This document shows, in pieces, positions 1 through 8,291 of a stretch of DNA of 54,769 nt. The position numbers and the translations under genes were made by a program. The notes below the pieces were generated by a model. The model made no database searches, was not told the origin of the DNA, and saw only the letters and a list, made by a program, of their open reading frames with translations. Where the stretch lies: NCBI RefSeq assembly GCF_900142265.1, contig NZ_FRAH01000013.1, positions 1 through 54,769 of the forward strand. The letters are read 5' to 3'. How positions within the stretch are numbered: the stretch's first letter is position 1; each line of letters opens with the position of its first letter. The DNA comes from Anaerotignum lactatifermentans DSM 14214 (lineage in GTDB: Bacteria > Bacillota > Clostridia > Lachnospirales > Anaerotignaceae).

Positions 1-414
1 CAATGTACTAAGTGAAGGCATACAATCAATGATAATATAGTCATACCTATCTTTTATCAGTGATACATACTGCTTTAAAATCTGTTCCCTGCTCATAACA
101 TTAACTAAAGATACCTCTAAACCAGAAAGCTCGATATTGCCAGGCAAAATATCAATGCCTTCCTCATGGTGTAAAATTCCTTCTGTTGGCATAATTTCTT
201 CTTCCTTGATTACTTTTCCAAGAATTGTTGCCAGAGATACTTCCAGCTGATCTGGCTGCGGATAACCCATACTGATTGTCAAGCTGCCTTGTGGATCGGC
301 ATCAATTAAAAGCACCTTCTTTCCTTCCTTTGCCAAACAAATGCCTAAATTAGCACAGGTAGTTGTTTTTCCTACGCCGCCTTTCTGATTTGCAACTGCA
401 ATAATCTTTCCCAT
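1..414 (-). CDS. ParA-family partition ATPase, N-terminal part (runs off left edge)
   Basis: The minus strand is open from an ATG at 414 to the window edge, giving 138 residues. The protein begins [19 protein letters not shown], the deviant Walker A motif (KGGVGKT) of ParA/Soj/MinD ATPases. It continues with the DADPQGS Walker A' stretch and, near the edge, the [10 protein letters not shown] Walker B region. ParA proteins bind DNA non-specifically when ATP-bound and help segregate plasmids, chromosomes or integrated elements, normally with a ParB partner; a partner would lie outside the window. A good ribosome-binding site (AAGGAGG) sits eight bases before the ATG. It is divergent from the integrase remnant across a 161-bp AT-rich gap. 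Base composition differs clearly from everything right of about 1.5 kb, so it probably belongs to the recipient replicon or an older element. Confidence 0.93.
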   Translation of the reverse strand, partial: MGKIIAVANQKGGVGKTTTCANLGICLAKEGKKVLLIDADPQGSLTISMGYPQPDQLEVSLATILGKVIKEEEIMPTEGILHHEEGIDILPGNIELSGLEVSLVNVMSREQILKQYVSLIKDRYDYIIIDCMPSLSTL

Positions 415-575
415 AAAAATCCTCCTTTTTCCTGAGCAAATTTTATTCTTTTTTTGTTGTTGTTTTTTGTCTAAAAAAATATTATTTAATAGATATAAAA
501 ATAGCTTTAATTAGTAATACAAAATAATTCTCTATTTACAACAAAAAGTTGTTTTTTCTGAAAAGAGGTATGCTT

Positions 576-1473
576 ATGGCTGCATTTAAAAATAATCGAG
601 GTACTTGGACTGCAAAATTCTACTATACAGACTGGACGGGCAAAAGAAAGCAAAAGAAAAAAGAAGGATTTGTAACAAAAAAGAAGCCCTCCAATTTGAG
701 AATGACTTCTTAAATAAATGCAAATCTACAGTTAACATTACCTTTCGTAACTTAGTTGAAAACTACATGGAAGATTGTAAAGTACATCTAAAACCTACAA
801 CTATGGAGAACAAAAAGTTTTTAATTCAAACGAAACTGATGCCTTATTTCTCTGATCTTCCAATTTGTGATATAGATATTTCAATGGTCCGCAAATGGCA
901 AAATGAATTACTTTCTCATGAAAATGGATACTCACAAACGTATTTAAAAACAGTACATAATCAATTATCTGCAATTTTCAATTATGCTGTAAAGTATTAT
1001 AGATTACCCAGCAATCCCGCTGCCACGTGCGGCTCAATGGGTAAGAAAAAGGCAGATACCATGCAGTTTTGGACACAGGAAGATTTTAATACTTTCATTT
1101 CATATCTTGAAGATCAAACACTATACTATGTAATATTTCACCTTTTCTTTTATAGCGGTATCAGAGAAGGAGAACTTCTCGCACTGACTCTTGACGATTT
1201 TGATTTTGAAAAAAACACTGTAAAAATTACAAAAAATTACGTGAAAATCGGGAATGAAGAAATCATTCAATCGCCAAAAACTCCCAAAAGTAAAAGAGTC
1301 ATCACATTGCCGCAGGAAATTATGGACATGGTAAAAAATTATAGTGCAAAACTATATGGGTATTCACCATCAGAACGTCTGTTTTTTGTAAATAAACATG
1401 CCATCTTACGAAAGTTAAATAATATTTCCAAACTATCTGGTGTAAAAAAATACGTATACACGATTTGCGCCAC
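576..1473 (+). pseudogene. Tyrosine recombinase/integrase, frameshifted and truncated at the RxHxxR box
   Basis: Translation most likely begins at the ATG at 576, after a GAGG site, with an AP2-like N-terminal arm (NNRGTWTAKFYYTDW). The frame must move by -1 at 677-683 (A AAA AAG) to enter the main open frame, which holds the core-binding SAM-like domain and the start of the catalytic domain (YSGIREGELLAL, first catalytic Arg). A second -1 move at the A-run 1444-1450 is needed to read IRIHDLRH, the second catalytic box, at 1450-1473. Homology ends right after RH, so the final His/Trp box and the nucleophilic Tyr are absent. The protein cannot be an active recombinase. I infer that the large element to the right inserted here. 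The two shifts may be mutations, sequencing errors in A-runs, or slippage sites. Confidence 0.85.
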
Positions 1474-1515
1474 CCGTATGTCAAGCACACGACAAAAAAA
1501 TATAATTCTGAAAAG

Positions 1516-1567
1516 CAGAAAACCCAAGCTACCAAGATTGAGGATTTGATAGCCTGGGGTTTCTGTT
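1516..1567. terminator. Long imperfect hairpin closing the recombinase operon near the element end
   Basis: Arms at 1516-1531 and 1550-1565 pair over 16 positions with two mismatches. T-rich stretches flank the hairpin on both strands. It lies between the last recombinase stop (1581) and the truncated integrase, so it can end leftward transcription of the recombinases and possibly rightward read-through into the element. It may also overlap the attachment site. Confidence 0.6.
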
Positions 1568-1580
1568 TTTGTATCGTCAG

Positions 1581-3107
1581 TTATTCAAAGAGGTCATGGA
1601 CCTTGTAAACAATCTCAATGCGGTTGTCGGGGAATACATATACCTTTTCAATCAGCAGATCGGTCAGCTCAGAGGTCAGCACATCTGCTTCTGCAATCGA
1701 GTGAACGATCTCTTGCCGGTTGCTTTGGCGGACCTGTTCTTCTCGCTTCAGTTTTGCCTGGGCGGTGACAGCAGCATAGGCATTTTTGACTTTCCGTATT
1801 TCTGCGTCATAAACTGCTTTCTCCGATTTATAAGCGTCCAGTTCGATCTGCCCCAGGAGATACCGTTCAAAGAGAGCTTGCTTCTGATCCCTCAAATCTT
1901 CTAACTGTTTCTCGTATTCGGAGCATTTAGCGGCGGTGGCGTCCAGGTGAAGGGTTCCGTCCTCATGTGCAGGCAGCAGGATTTCCAGCTGTTTTTTCAA
2001 TGTGATAAGCACCGCTTCTTCCAGCCCGGCAGCATCCGCTCGTATAGTATGGCAGCGGCTGTTTGCATCGGCAGTCGAATGGCGGCACATATAAAACGGC
2101 TTCTTTTGCGCAATGCGGGAAAGTGCATGGTCACAGCAGCCACAATAAACCTTGCCTTTCAGTGGGTACGCCCTGGCTTTCCGGGCCGGTAAAGAAAACC
2201 GGCGCTGCACAGCTTGTACCTTTTCAAACAGCTCTTTCTCAATGATTGCCGGATGGTGGTCGGGAATAATGAACCATTTGTCACGGTCCTTCATGCGGCT
2301 CCGCGTACCACCCACTTCAATGACTGCCCGCCGTCCAATGACGTAGGAACCGATATAGCGTTCGTCCTCCAGGATGCGGAGAACCGTAGAACTGCTCCAG
2401 CGGCCACGAGAGCGTGAGACATCGTGGTACTGCTGCCCATGAGCGGCTTTATATTCTCCTGGGGTTGGGATGCCCCGCTTAAACAGTTCCCTGGTAATGG
2501 CTGCCGCTCCAATGCCAGTTGCCGCAAGCTGGAAAATGAGCTGTACCACCACAGCAGTTTCCGGGTTTGGCTCCATTCTGCCATCGGCGCTTTTGCGATA
2601 CCCATACGGGCAAATCTTACTCTGATATTCTCCACGTTGCATTTTGGCGTATTTGGCACTTTTGGTTTTCATGGACATATCGCGGCTGTAATACTCGCTG
2701 ATCAAATATTTGAAAGCCACATCCATCCCGCCGGTATCACCTTTGTGCTGATCGCTGTCGAAATCGTCATTGATGGAGATAAACCGGGTGTGAAACAATG
2801 GGAACACCCGCTCGATGAAGTAGCCGGTTTCGATGCTGTTTCGCCCAAACCGAGAAAAATCTTTTACAATGATGCAATCAATCTGATTGGCCCGCACCAA
2901 TTCAATCAGCTCCTGGACTTTGGGACGCTCAAAATTTGTCCCGCTATATCCGTTGTCGATAAATTCCAGAACCTCTGCGTCAGTGGACTCCAGCATGGAA
3001 GAAACGAACTCGTTCAGCACAAGGTGCTGGTTCTCAATGCTCATGCTGTCGTATTTGTAATCCTCCAGGGAAAGACGGATATATAGGGCGATTACATATT
3101 TCTGCAT
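1581..3107 (-). CDS. Large serine recombinase 1 (508 aa)
   Basis: This is a large serine recombinase, which cuts and rejoins DNA at attachment sites through a covalent phosphoserine link. The N-terminal resolvase domain has the YIRLS catalytic serine motif, NGYSGTNFERP and KDFSRFGRN. The recombinase domain follows (YGYRKSADG), then a zinc ribbon (VYCGCCDHAL ... YMCRH) and a C-terminal coiled coil (about residues 390-470). I chose the ATG at 3107 over an upstream one at 3128 because GAGGAGG lies nine bases before it and MQKYVIALYIRLS is the normal start of the fold. It overlaps the end of recombinase 2 by 16 bp, so the two are translationally coupled. It is the last gene before the element end, the usual place for an integrase of this family. 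Confidence 0.93.
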   Translation of the reverse strand: MQKYVIALYIRLSLEDYKYDSMSIENQHLVLNEFVSSMLESTDAEVLEFIDNGYSGTNFERPKVQELIELVRANQIDCIIVKDFSRFGRNSIETGYFIERVFPLFHTRFISINDDFDSDQHKGDTGGMDVAFKYLISEYYSRDMSMKTKSAKYAKMQRGEYQSKICPYGYRKSADGRMEPNPETAVVVQLIFQLAATGIGAAAITRELFKRGIPTPGEYKAAHGQQYHDVSRSRGRWSSSTVLRILEDERYIGSYVIGRRAVIEVGGTRSRMKDRDKWFIIPDHHPAIIEKELFEKVQAVQRRFSLPARKARAYPLKGKVYCGCCDHALSRIAQKKPFYMCRHSTADANSRCHTIRADAAGLEEAVLITLKKQLEILLPAHEDGTLHLDATAAKCSEYEKQLEDLRDQKQALFERYLLGQIELDAYKSEKAVYDAEIRKVKNAYAAVTAQAKLKREEQVRQSNRQEIVHSIAEADVLTSELTDLLIEKVYVFPDNRIEIVYKVHDLFE

Positions 3108-4750
3108 TGGTTCAGCACCTCCTCGCAATGTTCAAATTCGCTTTGAAAACGGAAATGAACTGTAATCTGTTTCTCCCTGGAAACCTCCACACGTTCAATC
3201 AGCCGGTCAATCAGGGCTGCCGTCAGCTGGCGATCTTCCTTGATATGCTTTGCATCCTGGGACAGCATTTTATACTGTTCCAGCTGCCCGGCAATAATCG
3301 CAAGCCCCGCTTTCAGATGCTCGATTTCCTTGCTGACCGCCTCGATTTTGGCTTCGTACTTCTCTTTGAAGGCAAAATACTCGTCTTGTGACAGATGGTT
3401 CTGGATCAGACCCTCATACAATCCGCGCTGGTAGGTACGCAGCTGTTGGATTTCCTGTTTCCGGCTGGCAATTTTAGCCTGAATACTTTTCTGCTCCTCA
3501 GCTTCTTTGGAGAGGCTTTCCAGGCCGATTGAGTATTGCCCCAGCGTGGTATCAAGCTGCTCCTGTATCATATCGGCCAGGGCATCCAACAGCTCTTTTT
3601 CAAAGATAAACGTGCCAGGGCAAGCGCCTTTCTTGATGCGGTTGTTGCTGATGCAGTGGTAGACATATACATCCGGGGTCTTTTTGCGGACGCATTTTTG
3701 CCGGTGAAGGCTGTGCCCACAGTGGGCGCAGAAAATTTTCCCTCTCAGAAGATTGGGGGACCAGGAATGTATTTCCCTGTCCTTGGCCTGTTGTGCAGCA
3801 TGGTCTAAGGCTTTTTGTACAGCATCGAACAGCTCTCTGCTCACAATGGCCTCATGCGTATCACGAACGACCGTCCATTCATCGGCGCTGGCCCTGACCT
3901 GTTTGTGGTCGATGACCTTGGAGACGCCCTGCACAAGATCGCCGGCATAAACGCCTGCCCGGAGAATTTTGGCAACCGTGCGCGTCTGCCAATTCCCATT
4001 TCCAATCAAATTCTCATGTGTAATCTCGCCCAGCCTTTTCTTATAGTGGCTTGGGGAGAGGACCCCAGCCTCGTTTAATCGAACTGCAATGGTGTTTAGG
4101 CCATCGCCTTCAGCGGCCCACTGAAACATAGTTTTGACCACCTCAGCCGCCACCGGGTCAACGATCAGTTGGTGGCAATCATCGGGGGCTTTCAAATATC
4201 CATAGGGTGTACGCCCGCCAACGTACTTGCCATCTTTCATTGCCTGCCGCTGCTGCGCTTTGATCTTTTTCGCTATATCCAGCGCATAGGCTTCGTTAAT
4301 CATGTTCCGCAGAGGAATGATAATGCCATCATGGGCATGATCCGGGGAGGAAGAATCATAGCGGTCGTTTACAGCGATAAATCGAACCCCCTGTGTGGGA
4401 AAATACCGCTCGATATAGTAGCCAGTGTCAATGACATTCCGCCCCAGGCGGGAAAGATCTTTGACAATGACACAGTTGATAAGGCCCGCTTCAATATCGG
4501 AGAGCATCTGCTGGAAGCCGGGCCGGTGAAAATTCGTACCCGTTGCACCGTTGTCAATGTAGGTTTGAACCACGATGATTTCCGGGTTCTGCTCCAGATA
4601 CCGGGCGATAATCAGCTGCTGGGTTTCAATAGAGGCAGTACGGGTATGCTTATCCTCAACGGAAAGCCGCACATAAACTCCGGCACGGCAAGTTGTATCT
4701 ATCTCCGGCGCAGGAAGCACCGCAGTTTCTTTTCTGCTTTTTCTTGCCAC
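3092..4750 (-). CDS. Large serine recombinase 2 (552 aa)
   Basis: Second member of the trio. Residues about 20-160 form the resolvase catalytic domain (AGVYVRLSVED, NGATGTNFHRP, KDLSRLGRN). A recombinase domain follows (GGRTPYGYLKAPDD), then a zinc ribbon (IFCAHCGHSL ... YHCISNN) and a long coiled coil, about residues 410-500. All features of an active enzyme are present. It starts three bases after the stop of recombinase 3 (4754) and overlaps recombinase 1, so the three genes form one transcript. It differs clearly from its neighbours in sequence and is not a recent duplicate. Tandem serine recombinases may share one reaction, as CcrA and CcrB do in SCCmec, or one may control direction; the sequence cannot say which. 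Confidence 0.93.
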   Translation of the reverse strand: MARKSRKETAVLPAPEIDTTCRAGVYVRLSVEDKHTRTASIETQQLIIARYLEQNPEIIVVQTYIDNGATGTNFHRPGFQQMLSDIEAGLINCVIVKDLSRLGRNVIDTGYYIERYFPTQGVRFIAVNDRYDSSSPDHAHDGIIIPLRNMINEAYALDIAKKIKAQQRQAMKDGKYVGGRTPYGYLKAPDDCHQLIVDPVAAEVVKTMFQWAAEGDGLNTIAVRLNEAGVLSPSHYKKRLGEITHENLIGNGNWQTRTVAKILRAGVYAGDLVQGVSKVIDHKQVRASADEWTVVRDTHEAIVSRELFDAVQKALDHAAQQAKDREIHSWSPNLLRGKIFCAHCGHSLHRQKCVRKKTPDVYVYHCISNNRIKKGACPGTFIFEKELLDALADMIQEQLDTTLGQYSIGLESLSKEAEEQKSIQAKIASRKQEIQQLRTYQRGLYEGLIQNHLSQDEYFAFKEKYEAKIEAVSKEIEHLKAGLAIIAGQLEQYKMLSQDAKHIKEDRQLTAALIDRLIERVEVSREKQITVHFRFQSEFEHCEEVLNQCRNM

Positions 4751-4753
4751 AAA

Positions 4754-6382
4754 TTATCCCACCTTTCTTTGGCTTGTTTGCTCCGCCAACTGAATCAGTT
4801 GAATGGCTTTCTGGTATTCATCCTGATATGTGAAGGTGATCTCCAGTTCCTTTTTCCCAATCACCTTGATACTCTGTATCATGTGAACCACAGCTTTGCG
4901 GTCAAGGGTCTCCATCGTGGAAAACTGCGTGAAATGGGAAATCCAACGGTTCCGCTCACTTCGGTTTTCCAACACATCGGACAGCTTATCTTTCAGCGTG
5001 CGGATCGCTTCTTTCGCATTTTCCGCAGCCCTTGTGTATTTGGCTTTATAATCGGTGTATTCTTCTTTGTCGATTGTGCCGGTAACCAGGTTTTCGTAAA
5101 GGCGGGCCTTAAACTCCAACGCCTGCGCCAACTGCCGCTCATTGGCTGCGATGTGGGAAGCGTATTCATTCGCCAGCGCCTGGTTGATGTTGCTCTGGTC
5201 GATGCCGTCCAGAATGGCTTGCAGGCAGGTCACATTGTCTATGTACCCCTTCAGGCTGTCTTTGACACACTCCACCAGATCGCTCTCCTTGAGCATCACA
5301 GGATTGGCACAGCCATGCTTTTTCCCGGTGGGGCAGTAATAATAGTGGTATTCCTTGCCTTTGACCCGGTTCGTTTTCCGCGTCATGCGCGCCCCGCAGC
5401 AGCCGCAGATCAAGATGCCGGAGAACAAATATACCGTATCTTTCTTTGGTGACGTGCGGGTATCCAGCCTGCGGATACGCTGAACAAGCTCGAAATCCTG
5501 CTTGGGAATCAGTGGCTCATGGGCGTCGGGAACGCGAATCCATTCAGAGGATGGCCGCTGCTCCATCTGTTTGATTTTATAGTGCGGCGTACCCTGTTTT
5601 CCCTGTACCAGTGTGCCAGTATAGGTTTCGTCCTGCAAAATGCGGATAACCGTCGTAGCAGACCATTTACAGTCCTCTTTGTCTGTGTATCCATGTTTGG
5701 CATAAGGGAAACCGTTGTTTTTCTTATAGGCCAGTGGCGACAGGACGCCCATCTCATTTAAGGTAGTGGCGATCCGCAGTGCGCTTGTCCCATCCAGACG
5801 CATACGGAAAATGTCCTGGACAACACGGGCCGCATACGGGTCTGGTACAAGCAGGTTTTTGTTTTCCTCTGACTTCATATAGCCGTAAACAGGGAAAGCC
5901 CCAACAAAATCTCCGTTCCGCCGCTTTATATCCAAAGAGGTACGGGTTTTGATGGAAATGTCCCGGCAGTAGGCTTCGTTCATAATGTTCTTGACGGATA
6001 CGGTCAAGTCGTCCCCGCTGTTCTCATGGGCAGTGTCGATATTATCCGTGATGGCAATAAAGCGAACCCCATAAGCGGGAAACACCCGCCGCAGGTAGCG
6101 CCCGGTTTCGATGTATTCCCGCCCCAGGCGGGAAAGGTCTTTGACTATGACGCAGTTGATCTTGCCATCGGTAATATCCTGCATCATTTCCTTAAACGCC
6201 GGACGGTCAAAAATGATACCGCTGTAACCATCGTCGATTTTTTCGGATATGATTTCAATGTCCGGGTTCCGTTTAATAAAATTCTCAATCAGCTTTCGCT
6301 GATTGGTAACGCTGTCGCTCTCGCTGGAGCGGTCATCTGTGTAAGACAGACGAATGTAAGAGGTTGCCTGATATTTTGGCAT
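4754..6382 (-). CDS. Large serine recombinase 3 (542 aa), first gene of the trio
   Basis: First-translated recombinase of the operon. It shows the catalytic motif SYIRLSYTDD, then DDGYSGIIFDRP and KDLSRLGREYIETGR. The recombinase domain contains FPVYGYMKSEEN. A zinc ribbon (LICGCCGARM ... YYYCPTGKKHGC) and a coiled coil (about 400-475) follow. I chose the ATG at 6382 (MPKYQATSYIRLS) over one at 6418 because AAAGGAG lies nine bases upstream. That ribosome-binding site is one arm of a ten-pair stem (see 6390-6428), so translation of this first gene may be gated. A complete enzyme by visible motifs. Confidence 0.93.
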   Translation of the reverse strand: MPKYQATSYIRLSYTDDRSSESDSVTNQRKLIENFIKRNPDIEIISEKIDDGYSGIIFDRPAFKEMMQDITDGKINCVIVKDLSRLGREYIETGRYLRRVFPAYGVRFIAITDNIDTAHENSGDDLTVSVKNIMNEAYCRDISIKTRTSLDIKRRNGDFVGAFPVYGYMKSEENKNLLVPDPYAARVVQDIFRMRLDGTSALRIATTLNEMGVLSPLAYKKNNGFPYAKHGYTDKEDCKWSATTVIRILQDETYTGTLVQGKQGTPHYKIKQMEQRPSSEWIRVPDAHEPLIPKQDFELVQRIRRLDTRTSPKKDTVYLFSGILICGCCGARMTRKTNRVKGKEYHYYYCPTGKKHGCANPVMLKESDLVECVKDSLKGYIDNVTCLQAILDGIDQSNINQALANEYASHIAANERQLAQALEFKARLYENLVTGTIDKEEYTDYKAKYTRAAENAKEAIRTLKDKLSDVLENRSERNRWISHFTQFSTMETLDRKAVVHMIQSIKVIGKKELEITFTYQDEYQKAIQLIQLAEQTSQRKVG

Positions 6383-6389
6383 GAAAAAG

Positions 6390-6428
6390 CACTCCTTTCC
6401 TCCCGGAAGCTCCCGCAAGAAAAGAGTG
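6390..6428 (-). promoter_or_regulatory. Stem-loop covering the ribosome-binding site of recombinase 3
   Basis: In the minus-strand transcript CACTCTTTTC (6428-6419) pairs with GAAAGGAGTG (6399-6390): ten pairs including one G-U. The second arm contains the AAAGGAG ribosome-binding site used by the gene starting at 6382. The 19-base loop is GC-rich and holds further self-complementary bases. This is the usual design for translational repression, here at the head of the recombinase operon. The pairing is read directly; the regulatory role is inferred. Confidence 0.5.
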
Positions 6429-6504
6429 GTTTTTGAGGTTTTCAGTTTTCATCCTTTTCCAAGTCCATCGTAACATGGTCTTTGGAAAAAATCGAGGATG
6501 TCAG

Positions 6505-6729
6505 TCATCTCAAAATTCCTTGCAGGCATTCCTCCAATGTGACCCCGTTGTTGGCAAAAGCAGCGTTTACCACAAAATCGCCACAGCGGAAGCGATATGG
6601 ATTTTTGATTTGGTGAAGAAAGGCTGCAATCCGTTCCTCTTTGGGTAGTGCCTTATCTACCGCAACTTCACGGATGTCAACCAATTCATCGGTTGTAGCT
6701 GGTGAACAGGCTTGCATCAACTGGCTCAT
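6505..6729 (-). CDS. DUF6870 family small protein (74 aa)
   Basis: A short protein whose core, LVDIREVAVDKALPKEERI followed by QIKNPYRFRCGDFVV, matches my recollection of the DUF6870 family found across Clostridia mobile elements. No function is known. The ATG at 6729 is chosen because AAGGAG lies about seven bases upstream; the frame is open further upstream but without that support. It lies 122 bp before recombinase 3 on the same strand and may be the first gene of the recombinase transcript. An unusually regular stem-loop (6757-6817) sits in its leader. Confidence 0.75.
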   Translation of the reverse strand: MSQLMQACSPATTDELVDIREVAVDKALPKEERIAAFLHQIKNPYRFRCGDFVVNAAFANNGVTLEECLQGILR

Positions 6730-6756
6730 AGGGATACTCCTTTCTTTGTGGTCGTG

Positions 6757-6817
6757 TTCAAAGTTACATGAATACGCTGGCAGCCGAAACTGCCAGCACA
6801 TGGTATCTAACTTTGAA
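6757..6817 (-). promoter_or_regulatory. 61-base nested stem-loop in the leader of the DUF6870 gene
   Basis: The outer arms TTCAAAGTTA (6757-6766) and TAACTTTGAA (6808-6817) are perfectly complementary. Inside are matching CATG boxes and a perfect inner stem, GCTGGCAG (6776-6783) with CTGCCAGC (6790-6797), around a six-base loop. The structure ends about 12 bases before the ribosome-binding site of the gene at 6729. It could be a leader regulatory element or a protein-binding site; it lacks a terminator U-run. Confidence 0.5.
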
Positions 6818-7339
6818 AGGCAACCCCCATCGGCGCTCATGCACCGATGGGGAATCGCCGCGAAATCAATTTGGTTATCACGCCACATTTGCCACGCATC
6901 CCTGACGCTGGGGACAGAACAGGTCTCCGCTGGCGCGGCTGTCATAACTCCGCAGCGTCGTTCATAGCGTGCGCCGCAGGGTTCCCCCCAAGTCTTTGGC
7001 GGGCCGTGAGGAAGTATCTTTAAGCCCCCGCGCAGTCATCGCGCCGGATGTGCCACCATCCGGGTCACAGGGACGTTGATCGCTCCGAAACAGCTTGTCC
7101 ATCACCTCCTGGCTGCTCCATCTTCGCGGCGCCCTGCACTCGCTCATACGCGGGTTATGTACCTGTTCTGCCGTGTATTCAGTTGTCAAAGATCAGCGAA
7201 GGAAAAATCCCCTTCTTGCTAACCATGACAAAAACAGGCAGTTTGTCCTGCCTGTAATGCGATTTTTTTGAAAAATATTTTTGCCTTGCCGCTTCAATAA
7301 GAGCCGCGGGCGAGTCAAGCGTACAGCAAGCACAATAAA
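6818..7339. other. Intergenic stretch with hairpins, no supported gene
   Basis: No convincing coding frame was found. A nine-pair hairpin lies at 6825-6833/6844-6852 (CCCCATCGG and complement). A short minus-strand open frame at 6962-7189 has weak coding character and is not called. A further hairpin at 7234-7255 is listed separately. The region separates the recombinase transcript from the XRE gene. Confidence 0.4.
7230..7255 (-). terminator. Hairpin terminator on the minus strand before the XRE region
   Basis: ACAGGCAG (7234-7241) pairs with CTGCCTGT (7248-7255) around a six-base loop. On the minus strand the stem is followed by TTTTT. It would stop leftward transcripts coming from the cargo region. 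Confidence 0.55.
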
Positions 7340-7435
7340 ATAGGTACTATCGTACTCAAATACACCTTTTATAAGGTTCTTCCTGCAAGGAAATGGGCAC
7401 GATAAAATATAAACAAGGAGACGATAGTGCCTATG
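7340..7435 (+). promoter_or_regulatory. Promoter and paired operators of the XRE regulator gene
   Basis: A plausible promoter has -35 TTCCTG (7380-7385), a 17-bp spacer and -10 TAAAAT (7403-7408). An 18-bp sequence at 7340-7357 (ATAGGTACTATCGTACTC) recurs in inverted orientation at 7418-7435, with core AGG(T/C)ACTATCGT. The first copy lies upstream of the -35. The second covers the ribosome-binding site and start codon. This is a typical layout for autorepression by an XRE protein. The same core occurs in both sigma-gene leaders (8458-8469 and 15180-15191). Confidence 0.6.
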
Positions 7436-7807
7436 GAACTGATAAAAGAGCTGGGACGAAGGATACAAAAAGCGCGTAAGGAAAAAGGACTGACGCAGCA
7501 GGAACTCGCAGATCTGAGCCACGTTTCTCTGAAGCACGTTCAAGGCTGCGAAAGAGGGGTGAAGAACCCTTCTTTTGAGGTCCTGCGCGCTTTTTGCAAA
7601 GTCTTGAATTTATCTTTGGATTCCCTGATGAATCTCGACCTGCCAGAAGATGAGCAAGCCGCCAACGATATGCGGCAGCTTTACCTTTCGTGCCCTCCGG
7701 CTGCCAGAAAAGTGCTGTTAAACTCGACCCGTGCGTTGGCTGATGAGCTGAAAGAGATGGTGCAGACGGCCGGAGTTGGCCCAGATGAACATTTAGAGGA
7801 TAAGTAA
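7427..7807 (+). CDS. XRE-family helix-turn-helix transcriptional regulator (126 aa)
   Basis: Residues about 5-65 form a Cro/C1-type helix-turn-helix: RIQKARKEKGLTQQELADLS, recognition helix around HVSLKHVQGCERGVKNPS, then LRAFCKVLNLSLDSLM. The C-terminal half is probably a small oligomerisation region. The start is taken as GTG at 7427, six bases after AAGGAG; an ATG two codons later (7433) is possible. It is the only convincing plus-strand gene inside the element and stands alone, with its own promoter, operators and terminator. It is likely a repressor of itself and, through shared operator motifs, of the two sigma-gene segments. Other control targets cannot be seen. Confidence 0.9.
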   Translation: MPMELIKELGRRIQKARKEKGLTQQELADLSHVSLKHVQGCERGVKNPSFEVLRAFCKVLNLSLDSLMNLDLPEDEQAANDMRQLYLSCPPAARKVLLNSTRALADELKEMVQTAGVGPDEHLEDK

Positions 7808-7845
7808 GCCGGTGGAGGAATAAAAACCCCCACCGGCTTTCTTTT
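7808..7845 (+). terminator. Rho-independent terminator of the XRE gene
   Basis: GCCGGTGG (7808-7815) pairs with CCACCGGC (7830-7837), followed by TTTCTTTT. It begins at the stop codon of the XRE gene. A diverged version of the same hairpin is found at the edge of the second repeat copy near 14532-14560. Confidence 0.8.
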
Positions 7846-7865
7846 GCCGCTATGCGGCGGTCAGG

Positions 7866-8291
7866 TTATCGGGCTGTGTCCAGCAGACGCGCCAGCTTCT
7901 TCAGTCCGCGACGGATGCTCGCCCACACGCGGCGGCGGTCGGTGCCCTCGATCTGGGCGATCTCGGCCACCGTCATGCCCAGGTAAAACCGGGCGTAGAT
8001 GCGCCGGGCCTGGATGGCGGGCAGCTTCATCAGCGCAGCATACACTTCTTCCCGTAGCTGTTTCTGCTCCAGAATTTCTTCCGGGGTGAGTGGCCGGTTG
8101 AGTGCATCGTTTTCAATGCCATCCTCCCGGTTCAAAGAATAATGAGCCTTATGCCGGTACTTCCGGCGTTCGTAGGCGGCATCGTCCTGCTCCTGGCCCC
8201 GGATCGCGGCCAGGACTTCCTCAGCCACGTCCACAAAGACATCGGTTTTATATGTATCGGGATACAGGTCCCGAAGATTGATCTTCTGCAT
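7866..8291 (-). CDS. Sigma-70 region 4-like protein, copy 1 (141 aa)
   Basis: A small protein of the type annotated as sigma-70 family sigma factor in Clostridia conjugative elements. The C-terminal half holds a region 4-like helix-turn-helix (LPAIQARRIYARFYLGMTVA, then EIAQIEGTDRRRVWASIRRG). No recognisable region 2 is present, so it may be a DNA-binding regulator rather than a true sigma factor. The ATG at 8291 (MQKINLRDLYPDTYK) has GGAGG seven bases upstream; a longer frame from 8384 lacks such support. It differs from the second copy (14588-15013) by seven substitutions in 141 residues. It is convergent with the XRE gene across a shared terminator. Confidence 0.8.
   Translation of the reverse strand: MQKINLRDLYPDTYKTDVFVDVAEEVLAAIRGQEQDDAAYERRKYRHKAHYSLNREDGIENDALNRPLTPEEILEQKQLREEVYAALMKLPAIQARRIYARFYLGMTVAEIAQIEGTDRRRVWASIRRGLKKLARLLDTAR

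Noticed and set aside
6962-7189. A 75-codon minus-strand open frame (MTTEYTAEQVHNPRMSECRAP...)
   Set aside because: Composition looks non-coding and no family is recognised. The surrounding region is hairpin-rich and better read as non-coding; kept as unassigned sequence.
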